From the NCBI GenBank assembly GCA_949128115.1, contig OX421961.1:99653863-99717862 (forward strand): DNA of 64,000 nucleotides, written 5' to 3'. Each line of letters starts with the position of its first letter. Positions within the stretch are counted from its first letter, which is position 1. The notes under the pieces were generated by a model, which did no database searches, was not told where the DNA came from, and saw nothing but the letters and a program-made list of their open reading frames with translations. The stretch is from Anaspis maculata (lineage: Eukaryota > Arthropoda > Insecta > Coleoptera > Scraptiidae). The position numbers and the translations under genes were made by a program. Positions 1-11,849 of this stretch are shown piece after piece.

Positions 1-1048
1 AGATAGCATGCACTATGCACATAACGATGATGTCGATACAAGATACAGAACAGGTATGAATAAATGACAACTTTTAAAAGATTCGAAGGAACAGTGATTT
101 AAAATTGAAAGCATCAAAATCCTGTAAAGCAGGTCACTTCTGGTTGATACCCAAGTTGACCGATTGAAGTCAGATACTTAAAAGAAGGGTTTTGTTTAGG
201 AAACCAGCGAAAGAATGAACGAGCTTGTTCCACGATATTAACAATTAGGTAGATCAAAAACTATCAGAAAACAAATTTGAAATTATTACATATTTTTATC
301 AACTTTGGATTAGCAATGGACACTTTTAGATAATGTGTGAGCTGGGATCGCACTTTTGCGAATAGTTTTAAAAAATGCACTTCAATTCGCGCGAGAAAAG
401 AATTGTTGGTTGCCTAGGTGGACGGCCATAAATCGTCAAAAAGAAACGTCAACATGGAGATATTAAGGGGAGAGGTTCGGGGAGAAGAGAACTGGGTAAT
501 TTCACAGTACGCAGCGGTGTTCCAAGTTCTGGGTCGGAAATTCGTAATTACAGGTGGGTTTTATTTTGATTTCTTTGCTGCTGTTATTCCTCAAGATGCT
601 GCCTACCTTGACACGTGAATTCGTCGTTCGGTAAATGTTGCATATTCCATTTTTTCGAAATTTAAATAGATTTTCCTGGTCGCCGCGGTGAGCCACCAGC
701 ATGACCACGATTCCCAAAATCGGTCCATGTTTTCCCGAGATATCCACATTTGAAGTATAGCAACGTGAGGCAAAATTTTCGAGTGGATCACTTTAATTGT
801 TGCCCAGTTTATTTCACTATAACACCCCATTTGTGATGTAGTCACATTAGAATAGAATTATGAAATATAATTATAAGCTCCACTAATCACTGTCAGAATC
901 CAACCTCGGGGCGCCCCCCCCCTCATGGTCAATGATAGAGATTGTTTGATTGTTTCATTCTTTCACGCGTAGTTTCCAACGGTCGCAGAATCGCAGAACT
1001 TCTTTGAAAAATACCATTGCAACGATTTTGTATTCATTAGTAAGATTG
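1..1048. other. No recognisable gene
   Basis: AT-rich sequence with only short chance open frames on both strands. A homopolymeric C run occurs near 914-923. I see no coding exon, RNA gene or clear terminal repeat. Confidence 0.5.
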
Positions 1049-1052
1049 CTAT

Positions 1053-1568
1053 TCTTACGAGCGGCGATCCCGTACATATTGGTAAACACTCGACCTTTAT
1101 GGATCCTTCCATCCATTAGATCGCAGTGTAGAAGTCTGGAGCGATCTGGTGCATTCCAGAGCGTTCGTGTATGTGAAACTTAATGGAGACCCAACGTTCG
1201 ATCAAGGCACATCAGTCCACTTTGGCGGAGGTGCAGATTCCAGAACACATGGAAAGCACGCGGAAGGTGTGTGTGATTATTCAGGAATGGTCTAGAAACC
1301 GCATATGCCAGGCACTATGGAATTTGCTGGGAGTAGACAGAAAGCTCGGGAACGCTGTTCGGAGGCCTTATATAAGGCATCAGCCGGCAGCTCGCGGCAG
1401 TCTTGAATTGGAAGAGCGAGCGGATAAGCAAGCGAAGTACCTGCGATATAATTCCAAGTAAACAATTGTTAACGTGTGTTTATTGTTGTAGTACGCAGAA
1501 ATAAACAGTGTGTGTTTTAAATCGATCGTCTCAATTATATTCGAACCCGTACGCGAAATATCGTAACA
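1053..1568 (+). mobile_element. Solo LTR of a gypsy-like retrotransposon, copy 1
   Basis: This is a 516 bp stand-alone LTR. It is flanked by a perfect 4 bp target duplication, CTAT at 1049-1052 and again at 1569-1572. It ends in CGTAACA and starts TCTTACGAGCGG, where the related copy at 47693 starts TGTTACGAGCGG, so the first G of the canonical TG has mutated. A TATA box (TATATAA) lies at 1369-1375 and a polyadenylation signal AATAAA at 1500-1505, placed as in a U3-R-U5 unit on the plus strand. No internal retroviral-type coding region adjoins it, so it is the product of LTR-LTR recombination. The open frames across 950-1461 are LTR sequence, not genes. Confidence 0.9.
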
Positions 1569-1931
1569 CTATGTTGCTAACTCAACAGAACACAATGAAT
1601 TCATCGTTTCTTTCCACGGAAGAAAAAATAAAAAGATATTTTGACCTCTACCAAAGAATATTGTTTTCAAGTAGGTATACAGAATGTAACAGATACAACA
1701 ACAATTGCTGCCAAAATTTCCAAGAAACTCGTAAGTCGTAAGCTTTCTTCATGACATACCTACATGACGATACTCAATGGTCGTTTTGTGGAAGTTCTTG
1801 TATCTTCAAAGTTTTGAGGGCCCCCGTTCGTCCCCTAAGGGACAACATTTTTAGTTTGATGCACTATGCTGATTCATAATAACAGTTTTTTTCATGGTTT
1901 TGAAATGACGTATTCCAAATTCGGTTGCTTA

Positions 1932-2175
1932 TGCCCGATTGCACAAACGTGGTATCATTTTAGTTCGGTACCAAACAGCGGATCAAATACTTAAAAGTAA
2001 AACAAAACGAAAATCCGATTACTTCAAGGAAAGAACATGACGGGAATACAAAATATGGCCCCCAACGATTATTTGTATATAGAAAAGAAGTTGTTGCATT
2101 TTGTTCCATTTCAAAAATTTGATCTCGTGTTTAGTACCGAACTAAAATTTGTTAGCACCTTCGTGCAATCGGGCA
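1932..2175. mobile_element. PIF/Harbinger-type MITE
   Basis: A 244 bp element with terminal inverted repeats TGCCCGATTGCAC and GTGCAATCGGGCA, flanked by TTA on both sides (1929-1931 and 2176-2178). A second inverted pair lies inside (TTAGTTCGGTAC near 1962 and GTACCGAACTAA near 2136). The TTA duplication is the hallmark of PIF/Harbinger insertions. It has no coding capacity. Confidence 0.85.
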
Positions 2176-2178
2176 TTA

Positions 2179-3286
2179 AAGGTTTTCATAGGTGATTTTT
2201 TTGACAGTGACGTCTACTTTTAGTAAATCACAATCAAAAAATAATCAGCACATATTATTCATTCCAAGCATGGAAAAACCACAGAGTCGCCTATGATATT
2301 TTTTTTTCAAGTTGGACAATCTGATAAGTTGATGGATTGAAAAAGTCAAATGATGATAATTAGTGATGTTTGCTCTTCTGGATTGCCGTTTCAATCCAAT
2401 TGTTAGGCCAGATTTTGACACTGACACAGCATTTCCATTCTTCTTTGTCTTGAAAACGCCGTTAGGCACGTTATAGGAAAGTGTTGAGAGGTGCAATAGT
2501 GAGAATATACAGTTTAAAACATAACCGAGGACGACCAGTTCTAGCGCCGGAGTGTGATCTCGTCGCAAGTGATCTCGTGACCTGAGCTCGTTGCGCCCTG
2601 TAAGAACCTAGGTACCTACGTTAATTCATTCTCCGTTCCAATATCAAGATCTGTGATCCTGGCCGACAGAAAGCGGCTGAGGTCAGTGAAAAAACCTGCG
2701 ACCTGCCGGCGACGCAGTCCACAGAATAACAATTTGACAACACAGCGTAGTTCAGGTGAAAGATTTATGTAATTCGAACACAAATTTCAACGTAACCTCC
2801 CTTGTATCAAGATGACATTAAACATTCAAAATCAAGGACAGTAGGGACACCAACAAAACTCGAATTTTTCATGGCAAGCTGTGGTTTTTTCAAGCTTGGA
2901 ATGGATTTAAAAAAAATGGAACTTCACCTTCTATTCCTAATTTTAATTTGATTGGAATATTGCCTTGGCAGCTATTGTGTCAGAACATTTTTTTCGGCGC
3001 AATCGGTTTTCCTTGTCAGGTGACAGCCGGGAAAGTGAAAGTGAATACTTATAAGTGAGTCTTTCAATATACCTACTCATTTTCCCTCATTACGATTATG
3101 CTCATTATACTATATAGGCAATTACGCAATAATGTTTGGGACTCAACGATAAAAGGTCCAATAAGTTGATAAAAATGCTAACCTATGTATTTATTTTGAA
3201 ACATATTTTTTGGTGCTCATTCATCGTTTTTCCGCTGGAGTAGTAAATTCTATAATAATTGAAGTTGAATCCAAGCTCTCGGAAGG
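2179..3286. other. Intergenic DNA upstream of the lipase
   Basis: No exon or repeat with clear ends was recognised. The stretch serves as upstream and 5' leader region of the lipase that starts at 3287. Confidence 0.4.
3110..3118 (+). promoter_or_regulatory. Possible TATA box of the lipase gene
   Basis: CTATATAGG lies about 170 bp upstream of the lipase start codon. It is the best TATA-like string in the proximal upstream DNA, but such strings are common in AT-rich sequence and no initiator was identified. Confidence 0.25.
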
Positions 3287-6200
3287 ATGGACAAAGTCAT
3301 TGTCAGCATCGGTCTTTTTGCTCTGATCATCTTTCAACATACGGGTTCAGCACAAAAAAATAACGCTTGTTCGAAATTACGTTATTATCCTTTGAAAGAT
3401 ATAAGCTCAAACTGCTTTTACAACCCAGACGTACGGGCGAAGACTGTGAGTTCATTACACTACCATGCATTTTCACAATAACTATGTTTTAACAATGTAA
3501 CGTTGGACACTTCTGTATAGCCTGATATGATAATTCGACATGGATACCCAGTGGAAGTCCACAAAGTACTGACTGGTGATAACTACATATTGACTGTGTA
3601 CAGAATCCCATCGAAAATGGTTAATGGAAGTGGAAATGTAGCATTTCTACAGCATGGATTTATGTCGTCATCTGAAAACTGGGTTAGCACTGGAAATCGT
3701 TCACTAGGTAACTGAGGTGGATCTTTGTTTGCATAATGACTAAATAATGTCTTGGTTACGGTGAACATTAAGGTCATAATCAACAAGGGACATTCATCGT
3801 TTCCTTCAGAGTTATTATATGAATCCATAGGTCCCTCCAGCTCATACTAACTGCCAGAACTGACAAATTATTTAAAAAACTGTAACCATTTCAATGTGAA
3901 AGGGTCTGTTCAGTATGGAATAAAATCATCTATGCGTATTAGTAGAATTATCCAATAGCAATCACCTCGGGCAACCTACGCCACTTGGACTCTAAAGGGC
4001 CTTCAGGGTAGTCTGTTGCCCTTGGTATTCATCATCGTTATAATTCCTTCAATACATAAATAGCTATCATTCCTGCTATTCAACAGCTTTCGTCCTACAT
4101 CACTTGGGTTACGATGTTTGGCTGGGGAATATCAGAGGCACTGAATACTCCAGTAGTCACATTTCCTTGAAATCCACTGATAATGCTTTTTGGAATTTCA
4201 GGTAAATTTTTGTTACTTTTTTCTCACTCACCTAGGGTTCTACCAACCCTAGCTGTGTTAGTTCAACACACTGTTAGTGAAATTTCGCTCGATCAATTCC
4301 TGTTGGTTGGCGACAGCAATTTCGGTTTCACAAAACAACATGAAGGAATTTGATCAAGGTTCTCCGAATTTTCAGTGGTCAAACTAATAGAATTAGCCAG
4401 AACAAAATTCATTTAACAGCGTGTTAGCGTTAGCACTTTTCTAACTTTTTGTTGTAAACTACGCACAAATCAATACGTCGTTCCAAAAAATTTTGCCCTT
4501 TTTCAATTTGAGGTAAATTTGGATTACTACAATGAATTTGTATTCTGTCTGAAGTGTCCGCTGACTTCATTCATTGACTATCAGTCCGTGGTTTCACAAG
4601 ACACTAGATAATTCACATAAATTTTGTACAGGGTGTTCAATAAGACAGTGCAAAATTTCTCAATTGTCAAGAAGCTCCCGTTCGAAAAAGAATTTTTTTT
4701 TCTTCACAAACACAAACAAACCACAGACCACAAACAAGACGAGGTAGGCCTCAAGTACAGGATGGTGTTTGAATTCTCTGCTTATCTCCTTTATTTACAG
4801 GGTGAGCACAAAGAAATCATCTTTTTGGTTTTGCATCGATAACAATTTTCGTCGTTGACCGATTTTAAAAATTGGCGGCTCATATTGAAGCTAAAACTTA
4901 ATGTAAAAAGACCTGAGGATCAGAATTGACTCGAGACAAACATTTAGAATCAAATGTTCAATAAAAGTTGACCCAAATCTTAAACGCCGTTTACAGCTCG
5001 TTTGATAAGAAGATTAGTTAAAAGTCACTTTTTTTTTCAAGAAATAATTTATTCTGAATACATTGAGGTTTTTGTTGCTTGTCCTAGTCAAAAATTGTGG
5101 GTGAAGGAATCCAGTTACAACTGCATATTCAAGAAGGAGAAACAGCCCCCTGATCACCTCAAGTTGGTCGTATCCAAGACTACGAAAATCAAAACAATGA
5201 GTAATGGACAAACCAGTTTAGGTTTTTCATTGTTTTTATTTTCGAAGTGGTGGGTTACGACCAATTTCAGGTGAACAAGGGACTGTTTCTCCTCCTTGAA
5301 CATGTAGTTGTGAATGAATTTCTTCACCTACACAATTCTTGGCTAGGATAAGGACGAAAGACCTTAATGTATTCAGAATTAATGATTTATTCGAAAGGAA
5401 CGTGGCTATTAGCAAATCCTTCTCCTAAAAAGGGTGTCGACGGCGTTGAAAATTTGTGCCACATTTCGTTGAACCCTTGGCTCTGAATGTTTGTCTTGAG
5501 CCAATTCTGATCCTTAGGTTTTTTACCTATAGTTTTAGCTTCAATATGAGTCGCAAATTTTTTAAATCGGTTAACGAGGAAAAAAGTGATCCATGCAAAA
5601 ACAAAAAGATGATTTTTTTGTACTCACCCTGTAAGTAAAGGAGTTGAGCAGAGAATTCAAACACCACCCTATACTCAAAGGCCTACCTCGTCTTGTTTGT
5701 GGTGAAAATTAAAGAGAAAAATTCTTTTTCGAAAGGGAGCTTCTTGACGATCCAGAAATTTTGCACTTGTTTTATTGACCACCTGTGCAAAATTTATGTG
5801 GATTATCTAGTGTCTTGCAAAACCAAAGACCGATAGCCAAAGGATCAAGTCAACGGACACTTCAAACAGAATGCAAATTCATTGTAGTAATCCAAATTTA
5901 CATCAAAATGAAAAAAGGCAAAATTTTTTGAAACGACGTATTGATTTGTGCGTAGTTTATATGACCCGCGGTTAGTCTTGTAATTGGTTTGATTCTCCTA
6001 TTAGTCTAGACACACTAGTTGAATACGACATTCGAGATTCCATGAAATATGTAGTTGGAAAAACAAAAACGCCGATGATCTACATTGGACACTCAATGGG
6101 GTCAACCTTGGTAGCGATGTTCTCTTCCGAGTTTCCTGACGAGGCTCAACAACTAATTCGTGGAGTAATAGCGCTTTGTCCTATTGTTTACTCAGCTCCA

Positions 6201-6973
6201 AACGCTTTTGAGAAATTTTACACATTATCAAGCTTCATACAACTTGTAAGTTTTTTGTTGTGGTCGCCAAATTTGCATTAACTTGGGTATTAATATTTAA
6301 TTTCATAACGTCATTCTAGAAAATTTTCGATATTCTGCACATATATTACTACATAAATAAACCTGTTCCACTTAAAACGATTCTGCAAAAGTTCTGTTTC
6401 GTTTTCCCGTTTGTATGTCGTGAGGCCATCAACATTGCAGTGGTAAAAACTAACCAATTGAATCCGGTAATAATGTGGTCATTAAAATGGTCTTTATAAT
6501 GTAACATGTTTTGTACCACAGGAAGATCTTTTATTGTTATTGGGCGCCTTCCCTGATGGCACTTCCGCAAGGACTTTGAGCCAATTTGCTCAAATGTGTA
6601 CTTTCCACAGGTTCAGCAAATATGACTATGGAACAAAGAAGAATATTGAAATTTACGGCACCAAGGAGCCACCAGCCTATAATTTGAGAAACATCAAAAT
6701 ACCAGTTTTTATATATTACGGATTGAATGATGCATTCCTCAACACTAAGGTATGGCTGTGAAATAAACATGAGAACAATTCCTATAATATGCTGATGTGA
6801 TTTAGAGTGTAACCAGATTTTTTCGTGAAATTGGCAGTAAGGAAAAAAATATGAGTGTTATACCTAACAACAAAGAAGAAACATTCAATCATATGGATTT
6901 TATTTATGGAAAAGACATAAAGGAATACTTGTACAAATACATGTTCGAGGCATTGGAGACTTTAAAAAGATGA
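3287..6973 (+). CDS. Secreted acid lipase (lipase 3 / lysosomal acid lipase family), seven exons
   Basis: Seven exons join at consistent GT-AG sites and phases: 3287-3445, 3521-3707, 4087-4201, 6005-6245, 6320-6442, 6522-6749 and 6806-6973, giving 406 residues, a normal family length. Residues 1-22 form a hydrophobic signal peptide. The N-terminal acid-lipase region (RHGYPVEVHKVLTGDNYIL) and the oxyanion-hole strand (FLQHGFMSSSENWV) are in exon 2; GYDVWLGNIRG is in exon 3. The nucleophile elbow GHSMG puts the catalytic serine near residue 184 (exon 4), GLND the aspartate near 345 (exon 6), and FNHMDF the histidine near 380 (exon 7). By family knowledge it hydrolyses triglycerides or sterol esters, in the gut lumen or lysosome. 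Intron 3 (4202-6004) is swollen by a palindromic transposon ending about 45 bp before exon 4. All frames are open and the triad is complete, so it looks functional. Substrate and exact orthology are unknown. Confidence 0.93.
4457..5957. mobile_element. 1.5 kb foldback element inside lipase intron 3
   Basis: Two arms of roughly 740 bp are inverted copies of each other, with a centre near 5200-5225. The ends are AACTACGCACAAATC and GATTTGTGCGTAGTT, each flanked by TA (4455-4456 and 5958-5959), as expected for a Tc1/mariner-type insertion. The arms have diverged by scattered substitutions and small gaps. The open frames at 4624-4842, 5002-5274 and 5456-5638 lie in the arms and read as mirror-image sequence, so I do not call them genes. 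The mature lipase transcript should lose the element by splicing. Confidence 0.88.
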
Positions 6974-7063
6974 GTAAGGAAAACATATGCAAATCAACAG
7001 AATTTCTCCAGTAGAAATCTGCACTACCCGTTTAGCGTAAGGTTATGTTGGTAGGTTCCTGTT

Positions 7064-7644
7064 TAGGGATGGGCGATATCTTGATCTGGGTATCAAAGTT
7101 TGATAAGAAATAAATATCGATAATTATTGATGTATCAAATATCGATAATTATCAAAGTATCAAACTTTGATAATTATCGAAATATCAAAAATCAATAATT
7201 ATTATCAAAGTATCAAAAATTGATCATTATAAAAATATCAATATGAAAATAAGGATATCAAGTCATAATATGAAAAAAAATATCATCTATGTTCAATCTA
7301 GACTTACATCATAAGTGAAACTTACTTCTTTGGCAGTCTTCGGTCCTTATCTTTGATTTAATGATATTTTAATGTTATGATAACCATTCTCTATACTTTG
7401 ATATATGTTAACATTTATCGATATTTGATATTTTGATAATTATCAACATTTGATATTGTGATAATTATCGACATTTGATATTTTGATAATTATCGACATT
7501 TGATATGTTGATAATTATCGATATTCGATATTTTAATAATTATCGATATTTGATATGTCGATATGTTTCAAAAATGATATCATTAGTTGATATATCGATA
7601 TATTGATAAATTTATTGATATATGAATAGTTTTGCCCATCCCTA
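7064..7644. mobile_element. hAT-type MITE with internal GATAATTATC repeats
   Basis: A 581 bp element with terminal repeats TAGGGATGGGC and GCCCATCCCTA and a perfect 8 bp target duplication TTCCTGTT at 7056-7063 and 7645-7652, diagnostic of hAT transposition. The interior is almost wholly built of degenerate palindromic units of the type TTTGATAATTATCGA, inverted across the centre. It lies about 90 bp downstream of the lipase stop codon, so it may be part of the lipase 3' UTR. Confidence 0.92.
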
Positions 7645-7800
7645 TTCCTGTTTTCTTTTCAGTCAGCTAATTGTTATGAAGGCTGCGCTAGAAAGGATGC
7701 ACATATTTTTTGGAAGTCGAATGTCTCAGCAGTATGATCAGCTAGAAATCTTATAGTGAGCTGTTTAGAAAAATAAGCTGAATAAGTTATAAATTTATAT

Positions 7801-7806
7801 AATAAA
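7801..7806 (+). terminator. Candidate polyadenylation signal of the lipase transcript
   Basis: AATAAA at 7801 is the first convincing signal after the MITE. It would give an 830 bp 3' UTR containing the hAT MITE. Another AATAAA-like string inside the MITE near 7109 could be used instead. Confidence 0.3.
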
Positions 7807-8020
7807 TACTCGTAGCTAGCTGTGTTTTGTTTTGTTTCTATTAAGCCTTGAGCAACACGGTACTATTTTCGTCATATTTTCATACTAGGAATCAACCATG
7901 AGAGACTAGGTTGCTAGGGAATTCCCGAATCTGTCGTTTCTAGTAACACTCAGGTTTTAGATGTGTTTACATCATTTACTTCCTCTTACAATTTCGCCTT
8001 AGTTGTTTGTCTGCTAAAGC

Positions 8021-8082
8021 CTCTGTCACAAGGTGATTGAATTCATACCTGTCACAGAAACTCTGGGACGAAATCAGTGACA
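8021..8082 (+). repeat. Solitary arm of the 10.3 kb foldback family
   Basis: About 60 bp beginning CCTCTGTCACAAGGTGATTG is nearly identical to 10319-10380, the left arm of the foldback at 10313-10655. No inverted partner follows here, so it is a truncated copy. Confidence 0.75.
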
Positions 8083-8476
8083 TATGTGGTTCAGAGCTTC
8101 AACAACAAGCGTGTCACATAAATTCCAACATTAACTTGAGAATCAGCAACCTTATTTTACTAAAAAACGCTTCTCCACTCGCATTTTGTTGGGCGTTGTA
8201 GTGAAATAACAACTTCCATGTCTCCATCTAAGGAATAATCCGCTTTCTTGAACCCGCAGAAGTGAACACGTAAGCAAGGGACCGTAATATAATTTGAAGA
8301 GAAAATGGAATGAAAATAATTACTGTCCAGTGGTCCCAGTTAAGTTGAAAAAACTTCCTTGGTTAGACAATAATTTATGATGAATTTATTAACGTTGCTT
8401 TTTTCTTGAAGAACCGCCAACTTAGTGCATTAGAAGATTTTATGGAGTTGGATTGCACGAAGCGATACACAATCAA

Positions 8477-8722
8477 TTCAAGATGTACCTCGTTTGTATG
8501 AGACACGATTTCTTGGTGAGGGAATTGAATTACGGCTGCATGTTTCCAGAAGAAGATCCAGTGTCCTTGCTTACCTGAAATCCGCCGTTACCTAGGATGC
8601 GATAATAATAAATTTTCACGATTATTAAGCACGGACACTGGATCTCCCTCTTGAAACATGCGGCCGTAATTTAATTCCCTCACCAAGAAATCGTGCCTCA
8701 TACAAACGAGGTACATCTTGAA
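8477..8722. repeat. Long hairpin with about 95 bp arms
   Basis: 8477-8572 and 8628-8722 are inverted copies (TCAAGATGTACCTCGTTTG at the outer left, its complement at the outer right), separated by a loop of about 55 bp. Arm identity is high with a few mismatches. No clear target duplication was found. Confidence 0.85.
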
Positions 8723-8864
8723 ATGATAATATTGATTGATTGGTTGATTGGTTGATTGATTTTTGTCTTGCATCAATTTCAAACCTCAATCATGTTCATT
8801 GAAGTTTTAGCGTCAACATGAGCTTCAGATATTCAAAATCGGCCAACAAAGAAAAAAGTTAGGT
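8723..8864. repeat. Short GATTGGTT tandem tract and flank
   Basis: About 30 bp of GATT/GGTT units lies at 8731-8762. The rest has no recognisable feature. Confidence 0.5.
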
Positions 8865-9099
8865 ATGACCAAAAAACCAAAAAGTTGTGTGAACACTCAC
8901 AGGTTTCGGATAAACGTAGAGTGGAAGATGTCTTGTGCACTTTTGTGGCTCAAGGTTGAAAGCAGTGCAAACATATATTTGCACTCATCAGTTTCATCAA
9001 TGCTGACAAGCTTGACAAAAACTAATTTGAAGGAGCAATGGGGCAAACCTTCAGCGAGGCAATTAGGCCATGTCATGTATGCCAAGGGAAGGCCACTGG

Positions 9100-9510
9100 A
9101 AGCTGGAAGTAATATTTCCAAAGCAGCAAACACCCGAAGCCGACCAAAAAAAAAGAGGATTGTCTAGGTTTACCTAAGAGAATGCAGAAGAAGAAGCTTG
9201 GAGCAACAGGAATGAAGTATACACCTGTGAAGAGTGAAAAAATACACTGAGGAGACAGAATACGTAACACCTGAGTAAAAGAGGAACTAAAGATGAAGTC
9301 CGTTGCGAAATTAGTGCTTAAGAGACAACTGAATCGGTGAGGACGCCACCAGTAGAACAGATATGGGAAGCGAAAATGAAGAAAAAGGAAACCAATGTTG
9401 ACCGAAAGAAACATGGAACGCCACAGTAAGATATAAACATTAACAGAAAATTGACTAAGCTGAAATGGAGGAAGAACGTTTGCTAAAAACAAAAGATGTT
9501 AAGCCGAGTT
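9100..9510 (+). pseudogene. 3' tail of a dead non-LTR retrotransposon reverse transcriptase
   Basis: Read through stops and one or more frameshifts, the plus strand gives the conserved C-terminal tail that follows the reverse transcriptase domain of many insect non-LTR retrotransposons. Seen are DRIRNT then VKEELKMKSVAKLVLKRQLNR (9256-9337), then QIWEAKMKKK, then PKETWNATV (9400-9427). Several stops are TGA where CGA or TGG is expected, typical of decay. The preceding stretch from about 8865 is lysine-rich and may belong to the same relic, but I cannot prove it. The antisense open frame at 9073-9492 is a shadow. Nothing here should be functional. Confidence 0.65.
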
Positions 9511-10312
9511 CATACATCGAAGAACAATTATTTGATAATGTCGAAATCAAAGAGTTTATTATTGACATTTTGTTGAAATGTTACATTTCTATTTATATTA
9601 TTCATACTACATCGCAAAATAAAAGGATGTCGATAAATATAACACGAAATTCTATTTTCACATCTTGTCTTCATCGGTGCTGTCTTCCGTTTTCTTCAAA
9701 TCCTTGTCATCCATCCAGCCCCCTTTCGTTTTCTCCCAACAAATTCCTCAGAGTTTGACCATCCTTCAGCGATTCCTGACATGACCTTCATAAGTACTCC
9801 ATCGTCTCTTCCTGCTTTCCACAACACCGTATACTCTGGTGTCTGTTAGTTTGCTTGGCTCTCGTCAGTACCTACCTCATCACCACACCGAAACCTTGCA
9901 AATCACTGCTTCCAGCGTTCTAGCTCGGATTGAGCGTGCATCTCGGCACTTTGCTTTGTAGCTCTATGTACTTTTGGTTTGGCATATCTAGAATCTTGTA
10001 GGTGTCGTATCTTGTTTCTCTGTCCTTTTGCTTTTTCTGCTTGAAAAATTTGTTTCTGAGCGGCAACCACTGTTGATCTTGGCATCCAAAAGCCATAAAA
10101 GCGACTGAACTCGCCCATTATATAAATGCGAAATTGGCAAACGGAAAATACAAGCACAAAAACTGACTCGTTCTGTCACTTCGCACTTCGCAGTGTCAGA
10201 TACGTGATTATGTGGGATAGACCTCTGCGTAGGTAGTTCGGGTGTCTTTGATTCGAGGGGTAATACATGATTTCCCCTCACCAGTCACCCTGGCCCGCAT
10301 CAAGTTTCCTCG
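9511..10312. other. No recognisable gene
   Basis: Only short open frames on both strands, none with recognisable motifs. No clear repeat ends were seen. Confidence 0.4.
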
Positions 10313-10655
10313 CCAAAGCCTCTGTCACAACGTGATTGAATTCATACCTGTCACAGAAACTCTGGGACGAGATCAGTGATGAAAACAGGGATGGGAGCAA
10401 GTATACCTGCAAGTATGCCAAAAATCTGGGACATAAGTTTTCACACTGTCATCAATCTCGTACGAGTAGAGGTGGAAGAAGCAATCTGACTGGATAAACA
10501 TAAAATCAAGAATTTAAAATAGAACGCTTTTCCTCATAGTTTCTCTGGCATACTTGCAACTTGCAAGTATAGCTCTCATCCCTGTTTCCCATCCAAGATT
10601 TTTAGTGACAGGACTGACAAGTATGAATTCAATGACCGTGTGACAGAGGCTTTGG
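10313..10655. mobile_element. Foldback/MITE interrupted by a second MITE
   Basis: The outer ends CCAAAGCCTCTGTCACA (10313) and TGTGACAGAGGCTTTGG (10655) are inverted, with arms of roughly 65 and 50 bp. The arm at the left is also found alone at 8021-8082. The centre is filled by a nested element at 10386-10584. Confidence 0.8.
10386..10584. mobile_element. hAT-like MITE nested in the 10.3 kb foldback
   Basis: The ends CAGGGATGGGAGCAAGTATA and its complement (TATAGCTCTCATCCCTG side) are inverted repeats about 35 bp long. CAGGGATGGG-type termini recur in insect hAT MITEs, including the 7064 element. No 8 bp target duplication is visible, so the class assignment is tentative. Confidence 0.65.
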
Positions 10656-11715
10656 TAAGGAAGGCAAAAGAAATGTTCACAAATTCTAGGATTGATAATC
10701 TGTCGGGTTTGTCACACTGATCTTATCTAGGACAATAATGTCGGACCCTTCTAGTCGACGTGCTAGGACCGAAATAGCTATAGCTATGATATGAACTGCA
10801 AAAATGATGATTGAAGCAAGCCATACTTGGCAGAGCCACGTTCTAATAAATACTTGAAATCAAGCCCGCTCAACTCTTTTTGATGCCAATTTTTCTTTCA
10901 GTACTAGAAGTTTTCTAGTCAAAAGTGACTACATTAAAGCTATCTAAACCCGAAAACTCGCTGTAATGCAGGGCCGGCGTTACAGCTTTTGGCGTCCAAG
11001 GCGAAGTTCTGTAATGCGCCCTTTTATGAATAAAAAAAATAGCATCTCAAGCGTTTTTTCAAATTAAAACAATAATGTTGATAATAATTGAAAATTGCAC
11101 AAATTGTGAGTGGGAAAGCGCCGCAAGCGACATTTTTTCAAGATATTAGAGAGATAAAGGGCGCTCATACATGCGACGTGAGTGCAATATGTTAGAAGAT
11201 GTTATGTCAACATCGAGGTCACATTAACCTTGTAATTTACTGTATGTATCTCCTTCTTTCCTACTAGCAGTTGTAGTGAACTAGTAAAAGCTACAGTAGG
11301 TATAGTACTCATTACTCTATTACTCACTAATTTTTTTTTCTTTCGTACTGCGCTTGAACAAATCCTCTTTAGGGACCACGGCTCACCTAGCAGCACTAGC
11401 GAAGCGCCGCCAACCAGCAAAGACGATCGCCTTTGTCGAGCCCAGCAAATTTTCACTCCAGGGAAGATCCCATTTTCCTTTTTCACTGCATAGTCTCAAA
11501 AAAATTCACTTGCGAGGCGATGACGGTATGACAGCTGTCACATTATATACATAACACCATCAAGATCATGATCGCCATCATCAACATCAAGACGTTAGCA
11601 TCAAGTCAGCATGGTACCATTCGTGCTAAAACAAAACATTTTTTTATGCCTTCTTCTAATGGAAAAAGCCGCGAAGCTGATTATATTCACTGATGAAATT
11701 CCACTGCATTAATTA
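10656..11715. other. No recognisable gene
   Basis: Short open frames only. 11608-11700 resembles 43950-44050 at low identity (shared TACCATTCGT and later GAAGCTGATT-type strings), suggesting an old dispersed repeat. Confidence 0.35.
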
Positions 11716-11847
11716 GGTTTGTTCCATCAACCATCAAAAATCTTAAACTAGTCAGAATCAATGAGAAGCGCCCAAATCAGTTTGCAAACAAATTTTCTTG
11801 ATTCCTATTGGCTCTGACTAGTTTGAAACGTCTTGATGAGACAAACC
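11716..11847. mobile_element. TA-flanked MITE (132 bp)
   Basis: GGTTTGTTCCATCAA at the left and its inverted partner TTGATGAGACAAACC at the right are flanked by TA on both sides (11714-11715 and 11848-11849). A second inverted pair (AAACTAGTCAGA and TCTGACTAGTTT) lies inside. It is non-coding. Confidence 0.75.
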
Positions 11848-11849
11848 TA

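Noticed and set aside
1183..1461. 92-codon frame starting at 1183
   Set aside because: Entirely inside the solo LTR; the same region in the second LTR copy does not keep the frame.
5002..5274. 90-codon open frame in lipase intron 3
   Set aside because: It lies across the left arm and centre of a palindromic element and mirrors sequence in the opposite arm; no motif.
7064..7644. CRISPR-like array because of regularly repeated palindromic units
   Set aside because: Units are degenerate, without spacers, and lie between hAT termini with a target duplication in a eukaryotic genome.
9073..9492. 139-codon minus-strand frame
   Set aside because: Antisense of the decayed non-LTR retrotransposon tail; the homology-bearing strand is plus.
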